Below, piece after piece: positions 36,336-45,837 of a stretch of 64,000 bases of DNA. Source of the DNA: Acinetobacter sp. LoGeW2-3 (GTDB lineage Bacteria; Pseudomonadota; Gammaproteobacteria; Pseudomonadales; Moraxellaceae); assembly GCF_002688565.1 (NCBI RefSeq), contig NZ_CP024012.1:1-64000 (forward strand), written 5' to 3'. Each line of letters starts with the position of its first letter. Position 1 is the stretch's first letter. A model generated the notes under the pieces. It was not told the DNA's origin. It ran no database searches and saw only the letters and a list, made by a program, of their open reading frames with translations. The translations under genes and the position numbers were made by a program.

Positions 36336-38759
36336 TTATTGGCAAGTTAAAACGACTATTTCATCCTTAGCTATATCAGGCTCTAAGGTAAACTGACTTG
36401 AGCAAGTCTGATTAGACGTTTGTACTTTAATAGAATAGCTTTGTGGGTTTAGACCGTAAACAGTCACTAAGTTTTGACTGTTAATTGGATATTTACCCTG
36501 TGCAATTCCTTCAATGTTTACCATGCTTCCGCTTTCAAGCGGCTGCTGATTTTGATCAATAAATTTAAAGGTAATGTTGTGGTTCGCAGTATTGCTCATT
36601 GGGAAATCAATAATATATCCACGTTGATTGATTGGCATAATGGAGCGAGAAGAGTGGGCAAAACTATCTTCAATACTGATTTGGCTGTCGTCAAAGATCA
36701 CACTATTCTCACTATAACCATATAAGTTATAGCTGAAAATTTCACCATTCTTGTTGGTTTTGCCTATATATGAACCATTGCTGTAAATATCAACATTTGG
36801 CGTACCATCAACGCGAACGAGTGCAAAGCTATTCGAAATATACTTACTTAGATCAAAACGGTTGCCTAACCAAACCAGAGATCCCATATAGCTTGCGCTG
36901 TAATATTTTTGATCATCTGTTTGCAGGTATTGTAAATTCAAGTCACCTGCATTGGTTTTAAAGCGTGTAGATAAATTGCCTGAATACTCATCGTGGCTGC
37001 GACTAGCGCCAATGCTATAGTCAAAACCAGTATTGCCTTCACTGTATTGATTAAACTGCAGATTAGTTTCGTCATCATCATGCTGATTCAGATTCAAGGA
37101 TTGTTTATTGTTATCAAAATTGTAACTTAGCCTGAGGTCAACACTTGCACGGTCATTGCTCTCAGCATCATAGGAGATACCAAAACTACCAAATAGATTG
37201 TTAGATAAAGAGCGACTGGTGCTTAAATTGAATAGCTTTTGATCTTCTGAATTCGATTCTTCCCTGAATTTACGTTCAATATAGCTGAGAGAAAGATTAT
37301 TCAGATAAGGGATCTGATTTTTAGATACATAGATTTGGTTTTCCCGCGCTGGCAAATAGCTATGACTACTGTAGTCATCCAGACCTAGCATGCGAAAGTC
37401 TGCGCTATAATATTGTGAACGTAGGCCGACACTATAATTTTGTGTATTGCGCTTAAACTCAGTATTGACCGTATAGCCCTCTAAACCTGCTTCATCTGCA
37501 TGGCTGTAGGCAGAGTTGACTTCCAGTAATCCCAACTTGTACAGATATTGGCTCCACATGAGTCCAGCACTTTCTAGTTTCTTACTATATTCTGCTGTTA
37601 TGCCTAAAGTTGTCGATGCTGTGATACCTCTACGAAGATAACCGCTTCCAAACCAGTCACGATAATCATTATCTTCATAAGCATAGTTATAGCGTAATTT
37701 ACCAGCGGAAAAATTATAATCTGTCAGTCCTGGACGCAGCAGCCGTTGATCGACAAAAACCGAGATATTTTGTACTGTAGTATTGCCTAAAATATCTTTG
37801 ACAATAATTTGTGCATCACCTAAACCTGAAAAGCCAATATTGCTGTCAATGTTATATTGGCCAGGGTTTACTTTGGCGTTATAGGCTTGTGAACCGTTAA
37901 TCATTAAATCGACAGTCGATTGTGTCAAAGCACTGCCTTGAACGGATGGGGTATTCCAATAGGTGAAATTGGGGCGTCTGCTGAAATTGGTGCCAAAGCT
38001 TAGACCACCAAAATAGAAAGATTGATTCAGCCCAGTATAGTTACTGACATTATCACCCAATTTTAAAGTCGTCATTTGTTCTGGGAATTCAAAACTTAAG
38101 GACGTATTTAAACGGTTGCTGCTCTGAGACTTGTTGTGATGATCATCATTGTTTTTACGAAACAAATGACTGCTGTTAAACAGCATGTTTTTCCAAAAAA
38201 GATTGAGGTCTGTCGAAGCATTGATTTGCTTGTTGTAATCACCATTTTGATAATACACATTATAGTTAATAAATCCGCCTAAATTAGGCATGTCAGGTAT
38301 AAAACGCTGCTTTGCAGCGAGTTCCTGCTTGAGCATATATTGCGCGGGAATGTTCAGTTTGAACAATTGACGCTGTGCATCAATTTCACTACTAAAACTC
38401 GGATTGTCAATTAAACAATATTGAATATTATCTTGATTTAATGCACTTAATTGAGAAATATCAACAAATCCTTGTTGAAGAATACTGCACTCTATATAGC
38501 GCTGCTGATTAATGTTAAGAATAAAGGCTTCTTGTTGCAGATCTACACCGTTGACCCAAAGCCCTAAAATAGCATTATCTTGTTTAGGTGCATTGATTAC
38601 TGAATGCTCGGTCCTTAATTCGGGCGCGGTTTTAGCCACAAGGTTTTTTTCAGCAACACTTTGCGCTAAGCCGTGTTGGGAATAAAGCGTACAGCAGATT
38701 AAAACGAGGGTAGATGGGGATGTGACAATATTGCGTACTTTTTTAATTCCTTTTTTCAT
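36336..38759 (-). CDS. Fimbrial outer-membrane usher (PapC/FimD family)
   Basis: 807-residue usher that assembles pilus subunits at the outer membrane. Signal peptide to about residue 33 (ending HGLAQS), an N-terminal chaperone-binding domain (WVNGVDLQQEAFILN), a long beta-barrel with LKLGDNVSNYTGLNQSFYFGGLSFGTNFSRR, a plug (AYNAKVNPGQYNIDSNIGFSGLGDAQIIVKD) and C-terminal domains. Its ATG shares one base with the chaperone stop codon, so the two are coupled. The length is normal for the family. It is last gene of the pilin-pilin-chaperone-usher operon. Confidence 0.92.
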   Translation of the reverse strand: MKKGIKKVRNIVTSPSTLVLICCTLYSQHGLAQSVAEKNLVAKTAPELRTEHSVINAPKQDNAILGLWVNGVDLQQEAFILNINQQRYIECSILQQGFVDISQLSALNQDNIQYCLIDNPSFSSEIDAQRQLFKLNIPAQYMLKQELAAKQRFIPDMPNLGGFINYNVYYQNGDYNKQINASTDLNLFWKNMLFNSSHLFRKNNDDHHNKSQSSNRLNTSLSFEFPEQMTTLKLGDNVSNYTGLNQSFYFGGLSFGTNFSRRPNFTYWNTPSVQGSALTQSTVDLMINGSQAYNAKVNPGQYNIDSNIGFSGLGDAQIIVKDILGNTTVQNISVFVDQRLLRPGLTDYNFSAGKLRYNYAYEDNDYRDWFGSGYLRRGITASTTLGITAEYSKKLESAGLMWSQYLYKLGLLEVNSAYSHADEAGLEGYTVNTEFKRNTQNYSVGLRSQYYSADFRMLGLDDYSSHSYLPARENQIYVSKNQIPYLNNLSLSYIERKFREESNSEDQKLFNLSTSRSLSNNLFGSFGISYDAESNDRASVDLRLSYNFDNNKQSLNLNQHDDDETNLQFNQYSEGNTGFDYSIGASRSHDEYSGNLSTRFKTNAGDLNLQYLQTDDQKYYSASYMGSLVWLGNRFDLSKYISNSFALVRVDGTPNVDIYSNGSYIGKTNKNGEIFSYNLYGYSENSVIFDDSQISIEDSFAHSSRSIMPINQRGYIIDFPMSNTANHNITFKFIDQNQQPLESGSMVNIEGIAQGKYPINSQNLVTVYGLNPQSYSIKVQTSNQTCSSQFTLEPDIAKDEIVVLTCQ

Positions 38760-39487
38760 TATTCCTGCTCCGCAATATCAAATTTCAACGGCTTATCGTT
38801 TGCGGTTTGCACAATGAGTTGAAGCCCTTTTTGCGGTTTAATGGCAGGAATGCTTAATTGCACTTGTTGCTGCGCAAGAATATATTTCATTTCATTTGAT
38901 GTGAAAATGCTATTTCCTTTGCCATCTTGCAGAGTAAAACCAGTGATTTGGAAATGCCCTGTACCTAAATTTTTGGCATGAATAGCAGGCTGGTTATTCA
39001 AATCTTTTGCGAATTGAAATGACAAATCTGCTTTAAAGTTTTTGCCTGCAAACAGCGGTACATTAAAACCATACGCATATTTAATGCCGTTGGATTTCTC
39101 TGTATCAGGCAATGGTGAAATTTTAATGCGCCAAGCTTCTTCTTTTTGTAAGTTCATTGCTGAAATGGGCTGTTTAAAACCCATACGGATGACCTGCTTG
39201 CTGTTCGGCTCAAGCACAAATGAAGCAGGACTAATCACCAGTTGATTATCAGGGGTCAGAATGTCATTACCATTACTGTCTTGAGTCCATTTATATACAT
39301 AAACTTCATAATTTTTGGGAGTTTCATCAGCAGAGGAGTGTAGGTTGATGGTTGTTGTACGCTGACGATTGTCCCCATTGATTTGCATTTTGACTGGATA
39401 AATTGCGACATTGGCATAAGCTGTTGCCGACATCATGCCAGCAATGCTGGCTAAAAAGCAAAGGCGGATCAATGATAGGTGAGACAT
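38759..39487 (-). CDS. Periplasmic fimbrial chaperone (PapD-like)
   Basis: 242 residues with a signal peptide (ending SATAYANVAIYP) and two Ig-like domains. The N-terminal domain has VAIYPVKMQIN and the G1-strand region ISPASFVLEPNSKQVIRMGF, which donates to pilin subunits. The second domain includes IHAKNLGTGHFQITGFTL. It stabilises pilins until they reach the usher. It is followed by the usher with a one-base overlap and preceded by the pilin gene about 190 bp upstream. Confidence 0.9.
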   Translation of the reverse strand: MSHLSLIRLCFLASIAGMMSATAYANVAIYPVKMQINGDNRQRTTTINLHSSADETPKNYEVYVYKWTQDSNGNDILTPDNQLVISPASFVLEPNSKQVIRMGFKQPISAMNLQKEEAWRIKISPLPDTEKSNGIKYAYGFNVPLFAGKNFKADLSFQFAKDLNNQPAIHAKNLGTGHFQITGFTLQDGKGNSIFTSNEMKYILAQQQVQLSIPAIKPQKGLQLIVQTANDKPLKFDIAEQE

Positions 39488-39679
39488 ATGTTTTCCCCAA
39501 AACTATGTGGTATTTAAATTGCAAATAGACTGCAGTAAAGCTAATTTTAAAAGAGGGTGAATTGTGATGCCTAGGAACGGAGGAAAGCCAAAGTTCTATG
39601 CTTCAAATAGGAAGTTTTGCAGAATGACTCTGCGGCATGTATGTGGATCAATGGTCTATACATACATGCCTATGAGAAA

Positions 39680-40165
39680 TCAGTAGCTAATTTCTACAGT
39701 AACAGTATCGGTATAGTCACCTGCAATGTACTCTTCAATGGCAATTGCTGATTCGGTTTTGGCAGTGAGGGTATATGTGTCCGTTTTTGTAGTCGCTGCT
39801 GGAGCGACTTTTCCTGAAGCTGCTCCATTTACAATCACAGAAGTCGGTCCGCCTGTCAGAGTGATATCGTAAGGAATATTAAGCGTTGATTGGGGGTTAA
39901 CCAGCTGAGATTTGTTAGGACCTAAATTATTTACAGATGATGCTTTAACGGTGTAGTTGACATTGCATTTCACATCAATGTTTTGAGTTGCTGGAGTGGT
40001 ATCATGTTTTAAAGGTAGGCTGATAGCTTTAACTTTGTTTGAAATCGCACATGCGGTTGGGACAGTAAGGATGTATTTTACAGTGATACTGTCAGTACCA
40101 GCATGTGCAGCAAATGCCCCTGTACTTAATAATAAAATGCTGGTGAGTTTTATGAATGAATTCAT
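39680..40165 (-). CDS. Pilin, spore-coat-U-like secreted subunit
   Basis: 161 residues, signal peptide cleaved after AAHA. It has two Cys (TACAISNK and VKCNVNY) able to form the usual pilin disulfide and ends in the alternating beta-strand YTDTVTVEISY, typical of spore-coat-U/Csu-type (archaic) subunits. The probable major subunit, encoded directly ahead of the chaperone. Confidence 0.75.
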   Translation of the reverse strand: MNSFIKLTSILLLSTGAFAAHAGTDSITVKYILTVPTACAISNKVKAISLPLKHDTTPATQNIDVKCNVNYTVKASSVNNLGPNKSQLVNPQSTLNIPYDITLTGGPTSVIVNGAASGKVAPAATTKTDTYTLTAKTESAIAIEEYIAGDYTDTVTVEISY

Positions 40166-40299
40166 AGGATCAATTTCCTTTTATTGATTGTAACTTTTCA
40201 TTTCAAAAATTAATGTTAGAAAATATAGTCTGAAAAATAATTAAAATTAATTATTTAAGTTCTAAAAGTGGATTATTAAATAAAACATTTTTAATGCAA

Positions 40300-40770
40300 T
40301 TAATAATTTACGGAAAGTTTGACAGAGGTGGCATAATCGCCAGGTCGATAGTTTGCAAGTGAGGATAGCAGGTGTTTGCCCATCATGATCGTATAATCGA
40401 CATTCCTTACATCCGAGGTATTTTCATAGTTAATGCGAGCCTCTAATATACTTGGAGTGTTCCAAACTTGTTGTGAGCTTCCCCAGCCCCTCATGATTGT
40501 GAAATTTTGATTCGTATGCCATACCGGAATAGGGTCCTGCGGGTAGGTAGAAGACTTGAAAATAATATGTCCATCTTTTGTGTCTAGCCATTTATATTCT
40601 GAAGATTTAATTCTTTTGTTACAGTTCTCAAAATTATAGAATACGATACCCGGTGCTTTATCTAGGTATACTGTTCGATCCGAATTATTAAGAATACATT
40701 CTGCAGCAAGTGCAGTGCTGCATAGCCCGATTAAACTGAAAAAGCCAAAAATATTTTGAAGTTTAAACAT
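40300..40770 (-). CDS. Secreted pilin-like protein, possibly a tip subunit
   Basis: 156 residues with a signal peptide (cleavage after ALAA) and a mature start ECILNNSDRTVYLDKAP. Two Cys (ECIL, ENCNK) and the C-terminal strand PGDYATSVKLSVNY resemble the end of the neighbouring pilin. No family is recognised with certainty. It is first gene of the operon, about 55 bp downstream of a perfect palindrome (40826-40845). It could be a tip adhesin or minor subunit. Confidence 0.6.
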   Translation of the reverse strand: MFKLQNIFGFFSLIGLCSTALAAECILNNSDRTVYLDKAPGIVFYNFENCNKRIKSSEYKWLDTKDGHIIFKSSTYPQDPIPVWHTNQNFTIMRGWGSSQQVWNTPSILEARINYENTSDVRNVDYTIMMGKHLLSSLANYRPGDYATSVKLSVNY

Positions 40771-40825
40771 GTAATACCGCCCCCAAATTCTTTGTTTTTA
40801 ATATAGTGATTGTGTTTTTTTGTTA

Positions 40826-40845
40826 AATACCTAAATTTAGGTATT
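40826..40845. promoter_or_regulatory. Perfect palindrome before the pilus operon, NarL-like 7-2-7 site
   Basis: AATACCTAAATTTAGGTATT is a 20-bp perfect palindrome. Its core, TACCTAA-AT-TTAGGTA, has the 7-2-7 inverted heptamer layout known for NarL-family regulators. It is about 55 bp before the first pilin start, with a NarL-type regulator encoded 1.3 kb away. The binding role is inferred. Confidence 0.5.
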
Positions 40846-40854
40846 ATTTAATTA

Positions 40855-41833
40855 ACCTGAGTTCGACGAAATTCGCTTAGCCTTTTAGCATATTTTGGAA
40901 AGTTGGCTTATTGGGATTCAAGCAATAAGCCACTACAGCAGCCATAATATTCACCATAAAATTATTGACCGAACGATGACGTAAATGTTCAAGTTGCTGC
41001 AAATTTTTTAACTGATCATTCACTGTTTCGATCAATCCTCTTTTGCAAAGCAATTGTCTTTCTTCTTCGGTGTGGATGGATTTATTTTTCATATTCCTGC
41101 GTGATGGGGTCAATATTTTTAGTCCTCTGGCTGCTAAAGCTTCAGCTTTCGCTTTGCTCAAATATCCTTTATCCCCCAGTAAAACTCCTTTTAGTTCTTT
41201 AGTTAAAGATTCAAGTACAGCAACATCATGAACATTTCCCGATGTGAGTTTGAGATTAATAATTTCACCTAAATTATTGATAATCAGATGTAATTTAAAC
41301 CCATAAAACCAACCCGTACTACTTTTCCCGCGATCAGCCAGGCCTTTGAATATACGATGCCTTTTAATTCGAAGATTATGGCAAACAACCAACTTGGTTG
41401 AATCAATAATACTGATCCCTGTATCTTTTCCTTTAACTTGATGGAAGAAACTACTCAAAGCTTGTAGACAACGGGGCATGATTTCAATAAACCGGTTGTA
41501 GCTAAGAAGTTGAGGAAAAGCAGATTTTCAGAATGGAACGATCATTTGGCAATAAAAATATTTGAAGAATCTAAAGCCAGATTGATGAAATAAAATCACA
41601 ATGGTCATTGCTTCAGATAAGCTTAAAGCTGACTTTTTTAACCTGGATTTTTGATCAGAAATTAAAGCTTTTTCTAAAGATTCATTAAATTTTTTGCAGA
41701 AATCATCCACAATACAAAATAATTCGGTAATATGATCCATTGAAAATCCTTGTTTTATAGAATTTTGTCTTGAGAACCAATATGTTACAAATACAGGGCT
41801 TTTTTTCTACTCTTTTTTATATCGAACTCAGGT
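40855..41833 (-). mobile_element. IS982-family insertion sequence
   Basis: About 980 bp. The ends are ACCTGAGTTCGA at 40855 and its complement ending at 41833. Both sides carry TTAATTAA-type sequence that may be the target duplication. It encodes one minus-strand transposase interrupted by a stop. It separates the pilus operon from its probable response regulator gene. Confidence 0.85.
40877..41740 (-). pseudogene. IS982-family transposase with in-frame TGA
   Basis: 287-codon frame. N-terminal part from ATG 41740 (MDHITELFCIVDDFCKKFN) runs to QMIVPF, then TGA at 41528-41530, and continues in the same frame with KSAFPQLLSYNRFIEIMPRCLQ. The catalytic part shows ISIIDSTKLVVCHN, FYGFKLHLIINNLGE, GVLLGDKGYLSK and RGLIETVNDQLKNL. 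The TGA probably replaces TGG (Trp). This is a nonsense change, unlike the homopolymer frameshifts elsewhere. Confidence 0.88.
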
Positions 41834-42153
41834 TAATTAAAATAACGGTCATGACTTGTTTTAGAAACCATAAAAAACGCCAAGAATTTTAAAATGATGG
41901 TCAGCCTGTTACAGCCTTAGAGCTACAGCCGCTCTATTTGCAGGGATTTATCACAAAGAATTTTCCTTTTTATTTTTACTTAATGCTGCAATGCAATCAG
42001 AAGTGATTGTGGTTTTGGTTTATGATAGATATCACGTTATTGAGCAATTAGGGTGAGCCATTAAATTATTGAAATTTAAAATCCCAAATTTTAGGGATAG
42101 CAATTCTAAAGCTAAATGAAAAGAATCTATGTAAATAAAATGGATGGTAAAAA
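41834..42153. promoter_or_regulatory. Upstream region of the response regulator
   Basis: About 320 bp without a gene. It contains a near-palindrome at 42081-42098 (ATCCCAAATTTTAGGGAT), about 55 bp before the regulator start. It resembles in layout the palindrome before the pilus operon and may be an autoregulatory site. Confidence 0.4.
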
Positions 42154-42834
42154 ATGTTTGATTTCAGCACGCCATTGCTTAAGCCAATGCTGGTTTTAGA
42201 AGATGATCCGGCTCAGCAGTGGAGAATTTCTAAAGTCTTACAGGCCTTTGGTTATGAAGAAAAAGATATCTTCTATTCTCAAACCATAGAATTTGCTGTA
42301 GATATTTGCAGTAAAAATTCCATACAATTTATGCTAGTAGATTTAAATTTACCCGATGGCAGCGGCATCGATTTTATTATGAACATTCGTGCAATAAGTG
42401 CAAAGACTGCACCTATTATGGTTCTTTCCGCATGGAATACTTTAGATGTTATTTATAAAGCTTTAAATGTAGGTGCAACAGGTTATGTCTTAAAAGAAAC
42501 AGATGATTTTGAACTTATGTTTGCCATAAGAACAATGCTAAAAGGCGGTGCTATTATCGATCCACATATCGCCAAAAAAATTCTAAGAAAATTTAAAAAA
42601 TCATTGATTGATTTGCCGGTGAGTCATGAGCAAGTTCATACCAATTTATCACAAAGAGAAATAGAAATATTGACTTGCGTCTCTAATGGATCGAGTAGCT
42701 ATGAAATTGGCTTGGAGCTTAATATTTCAAAACACACTGTAGATACGCATATTAAAAAAATTTATCAAAAGCTGGAAGTGAATTCCCGTACTAAGGCAAT
42801 TTATGCAGCTAAGCAAATAGGTTTAATTAGTTAA
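42154..42834 (+). CDS. NarL/LuxR-type response regulator
   Basis: 226 residues. The receiver domain has the acidic pair EDD (about residues 16-18), the phospho-Asp in MLVDLNLPDGSG (about residue 62), the conserved Ser in VLSAW and Lys in YVLKET. The C-terminal LuxR helix-turn-helix is LSQREIEILTCVSNGSSSYEIGLELNISKHTVDTHIKKIYQKL. It pairs in class with the HisKA_3 kinase at 33693-35657; together they bracket the pilus operon and probably control it. Confidence 0.92.
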   Translation: MFDFSTPLLKPMLVLEDDPAQQWRISKVLQAFGYEEKDIFYSQTIEFAVDICSKNSIQFMLVDLNLPDGSGIDFIMNIRAISAKTAPIMVLSAWNTLDVIYKALNVGATGYVLKETDDFELMFAIRTMLKGGAIIDPHIAKKILRKFKKSLIDLPVSHEQVHTNLSQREIEILTCVSNGSSSYEIGLELNISKHTVDTHIKKIYQKLEVNSRTKAIYAAKQIGLIS

Positions 42835-42961
42835 ATGCAAAAGTGGTCAGCAAATTTAGATTCATCAAAGAATTTTTACTTCATCCAAATAGGCTGAAAT
42901 TAAAGCCCTGGTTGTAGTAAACAAGATCGCCATCTATTGTTATAAATTTAAATTGACCGTT

Positions 42962-43884
42962 TAATAGATCTCTTTCATAAATCAAAAAATGATCTTCTTT
43001 TTGGTTAATATTTGCACTCCAGATTTCTTGGCATTCGTGCATAATCTGCGGATGAAATACATCGATTCAAACAAGCTTTCTGATCTTCAGTTCAAGCGAT
43101 ACACGGGCATCTCATGGCCAACTTTCTATTTGATGGTTGAGCAATTGAAGAAACATGTCCCTGCCAAAGGCAGACCACCCAAGTTAAGCCTGGAAGACCA
43201 GGTTCTGCTCTGTCTAAGCTATTGGCGGGAATACCGAACTTTATTTCACGTTGCGAAGAGTTACAGGGTTTCAGAGCCCACAGCCTCAAGAATTTACACC
43301 ATGTTGAAGACTGCCTGATTCACTCCAATCTGTTTAATTTACCGAAGAGTTTACCCGAAGGTGAAGGCATCGACTGGAATGTTGTGATCGTAGATGCCAT
43401 AGAAATTCCAATCCAAAGGCCTAAAAAAACAGAAGAAAAGCTATAGTGGCAAGAAAAAGACCCATACCTTTAAAGTACAGGCCATGATTCACTACAAGAC
43501 TCAGCAAATTCTGAGTTTATGTAGCAGTCGCGGTGCAGTGCATGATTTCGAGTTGTTCAAACGCAATTTAAACCAGATTCCTTCAGGAGCCGTTGTTCTT
43601 GCGGATAAAGGTTATCAAGGGATTTATACTTTGTATCCCAATAGCCTGTTGCCCTTAAAAGCCAAAAGACGCTGTAAATTGGATCCTGAACTCAAAATCT
43701 ATAATCAGGAAATCAATAAAAGAAGAATAGGCGTTGAGCATGTATTTGGCAGCCTGAAAACCTTCAAAATCCTTGCTGAGCGTTATCGAAATAGAGGCAA
43801 AAGACTCGGTTTGAGATTCAATTTAATTGCTGGAATCTATAACTTGGAGCTGAGTAAAAAATGATTTATGAAGGAGGTCTATTA
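42962..43884 (+). mobile_element. IS5-family insertion sequence
   Basis: Imperfect terminal repeats: TAATAGATCTCTTTCATAAAT at 42962 and the complement of TAATAGACCTCCTTCATAAAT ending at 43884. It contains one frameshifted transposase gene. The outer ends and target duplication are not resolved exactly. Confidence 0.75.
43052..43864 (+). pseudogene. IS5-family transposase, frameshifted
   Basis: Begins MKYIDSNKLSDLQFKRYTG at 43052. A helix-turn-helix_4 region (LSLEDQVLLCLSYWREYRTLFHVAKSY) is followed by frame changes near 43310 and 43430 (an A-rich run). DDE parts are visible: NVVIVDAIEIPIQRP, AVVLADKGYQGI and NKRRIGVEHVFGSLKTFKIL. About 270 residues when joined. Probably inactive as read. Confidence 0.85.
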
Positions 43885-44151
43885 GTGTAAGGCAAGAAAT
43901 TGCTTAAGTTCTTGAACGAATTATTAATGAAAATTAGAGATGTAAAATAAAACTGAGATTAATTAGAAGTGGGTTATATAAAAACTCACTTCAAGAATCG
44001 ACAAATAGATGATTGACAGCTGTTGAAGGTAAAATTTATGAAGTATTCTTAAGGTGAACATATCATATTTTATAAGTGAAATAGAAATCACTTAAGTTAT
44101 TGAATTGTGGTTTAAGTAAGAGGTCTATGAATTTAAAGTATCATGTACTCA
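43885..44151. other. Non-coding stretch between IS5 element and pdif site
   Basis: No gene recognised. Two small hairpins are visible, about 43970-43996 (GAAGTGGGTT and complement) and 44077-44094 (AGTGA and TCACT arms). Confidence 0.4.
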
Positions 44152-44179
44152 ATTTAACATAATCTATATTATACGAAAT
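44152..44179. other. XerC/XerD recombination site (pdif-like)
   Basis: ATTTAACATAA (44152-44162, XerD-type arm), a 6-bp spacer TCTATA, and TTATACGAAAT (44169-44179, XerC-type arm). The arms and 6-bp spacer match the 28-bp pdif sites by which Acinetobacter plasmids exchange modules. Only one was found in the window. It lies 11 bp from the ISNCY-like element. Confidence 0.85.
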
Positions 44180-44190
44180 AAGTTTGTAAG

Positions 44191-45659
44191 CCCAAAATAG
44201 AAATGTCCGGTTTCTCCAAAGTAAAAATGTCCGCTTTTAGAATATGCACTTTTGCAATTTCCTTAGCGGACGGTTTGATATGTTGGTGTCTATGTCGGAT
44301 AAAGAACTTAAAAGATTGTCGGTCTTGCAAGAAATCTGTGATCAACGCATAACTCAGTCCCAAGCTGCTCAGCTACTTCATATTTCAGAACGTCAGATCA
44401 GACGTTTATTGCAAAAATATAAAACTCAAGGTGCAACTGCATTAGCACATGCTGCACGTGGCCAAATCAGCAATTCCAGGCTTCCTGAAGAGCTCAGACT
44501 CAAGTGCCTCAATCTGGTCGCTGAGCAATTCCATGGTTTTGGACCCACTCTAGCGCATGAAAAGCTGACGACCATTCATGGATTCAATATTTCAGTGGAA
44601 ACACTGCGTTCCTGGATGATTGCAGCCGATTTATGGATTCCTCGCGCTAAGCGCCTGAAACGGCCGTATCAGCCTCGTTATAACCGGGACTGTTATGGTG
44701 AACTGATCCAGATTGATGGCTCACATCATGACTGGTTTGAAGGACGAGCCCCTAAATGCTGTCTGCTAGTATTTATCGACGATGCTACAGGAAAATTGCA
44801 GCATTTACGCTTCTGTGAGTCAGAATCAGCCTTTGACTATATGATTTCAACACGTTTATATATCGAACAGCACGGTAAGCCTTTAGCATTTTATAGCGAC
44901 AAACATTCAGTCTTTAGGGTAAATCAAAGTAGTAAGAAAGACTCCAAGATCACGCAATTCGGACGCGTGCTCAGCACTCTGAATATCGATATCATCTTCG
45001 CCAATTCACCACAGGCCAAAGGCCGTGTAGAACGAGTCAATAGAACTCTTCAGGATCGTCTGATTAAAGAAATGCGTCTGGCAGGCATCGGTTCGATTGA
45101 GGAAGCGAATGGATGGTTACCCTGCTTTATTGAGCAATTTAATCGTAAATTTGCCAAGATGGCCTTTAATCCCAAGGATCTACACCGGACTGTCAGCGAA
45201 ACTGCTGAGCAGTTAGATGATATTTTTACCTGGCGTGAACCCCGCAGAGTCACGAATAGTCTGACGATTACTTATGATAAATGCGTATATCTTCTGGAAA
45301 ATACGGAAGAAAATCAAAGGCTGATCGGCAAGTATCTTGAGTTTCTAGAATACCCGGATGGTACAGTTGCAATTGAATATGAAGGTCGAAAAATCAATTA
45401 CAGCATCTTCGATAAGTTAAGCCCACTCAATCAGCGAGAGATTGTTGAAAATAAACGTTTAGGTGCTGTTCTGAACCATATTCAACAACAGCATGAAGAA
45501 TTAGAACAACGAAACAAACGTAATCGTTCTCAAAAGATGCCCCGTAGACGAGCACAGAAAACAGCAGTTCAACAACGATATCTGAATCCTGTGCTTGACT
45601 TGGAAATGTCTGTATAGGACATTTCTATTTGGTTTTTAGGTAGGACATTTCTACTTGGG
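44191..45659 (+). mobile_element. ISNCY-like insertion sequence
   Basis: Ends CCCAAAATAGAAATGTCC at 44191 and the complement of CCCAAGTAGAAATGTCC ending at 45659. AAATGTCC also recurs internally at both ends (near 44227 and 45617), as expected for multiple transposase-binding sites. It carries one intact transposase. It sits between the pdif site and the distal end of the CRISPR array. Confidence 0.8.
44280..45617 (+). CDS. ISNCY-family (rve-type) transposase
   Basis: 445 residues from ATG 44280 (an earlier in-frame ATG at 44244 is less likely). A homeodomain-like helix-turn-helix (ITQSQAAQLLHISERQIRRLLQKY) is followed by a second HTH and an integrase core with QIDGSHHDWFEGRAPKCCLLVFIDDATG (D), AFYSDKHSVFR (D) and NSPQAKGRVERVNRTLQDRL (E). 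A basic C-terminal tail ends the protein. All catalytic residues are present, so the element may be active. Confidence 0.85.
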   Translation: MLVSMSDKELKRLSVLQEICDQRITQSQAAQLLHISERQIRRLLQKYKTQGATALAHAARGQISNSRLPEELRLKCLNLVAEQFHGFGPTLAHEKLTTIHGFNISVETLRSWMIAADLWIPRAKRLKRPYQPRYNRDCYGELIQIDGSHHDWFEGRAPKCCLLVFIDDATGKLQHLRFCESESAFDYMISTRLYIEQHGKPLAFYSDKHSVFRVNQSSKKDSKITQFGRVLSTLNIDIIFANSPQAKGRVERVNRTLQDRLIKEMRLAGIGSIEEANGWLPCFIEQFNRKFAKMAFNPKDLHRTVSETAEQLDDIFTWREPRRVTNSLTITYDKCVYLLENTEENQRLIGKYLEFLEYPDGTVAIEYEGRKINYSIFDKLSPLNQREIVENKRLGAVLNHIQQQHEELEQRNKRNRSQKMPRRRAQKTAVQQRYLNPVLDLEMSV

Positions 45660-45837
45660 AATAACACTCGGCCCCCGTTTCATTGGTAAACCGATAGAAG
45701 AATGGGATGACGTTTCAGATATCTTAAAATATTATCAGGCAGATTCGGTTGTTGAGCATATTCTTGCCTTACAGAATCAGGTAGAAGACTTAAAACAGGC
45801 TCTACCTAACAATAACTATTTACCGGTGAATGTAATT
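45660..45837 (+). pseudogene. Truncated ORF between IS and CRISPR array end
   Basis: 178 bp with a coding character: it translates without stops as ITLGPRFIGKPIEEWDDV..., with a likely coiled coil (VVEHILALQNQVEDLKQAL). It has no start of its own: the IS end abuts it on the left and the frame runs into the first CRISPR repeat on the right without a stop. I do not recognise the family. It may be the remnant of a gene cut by the IS, or chance openness. Confidence 0.35.
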
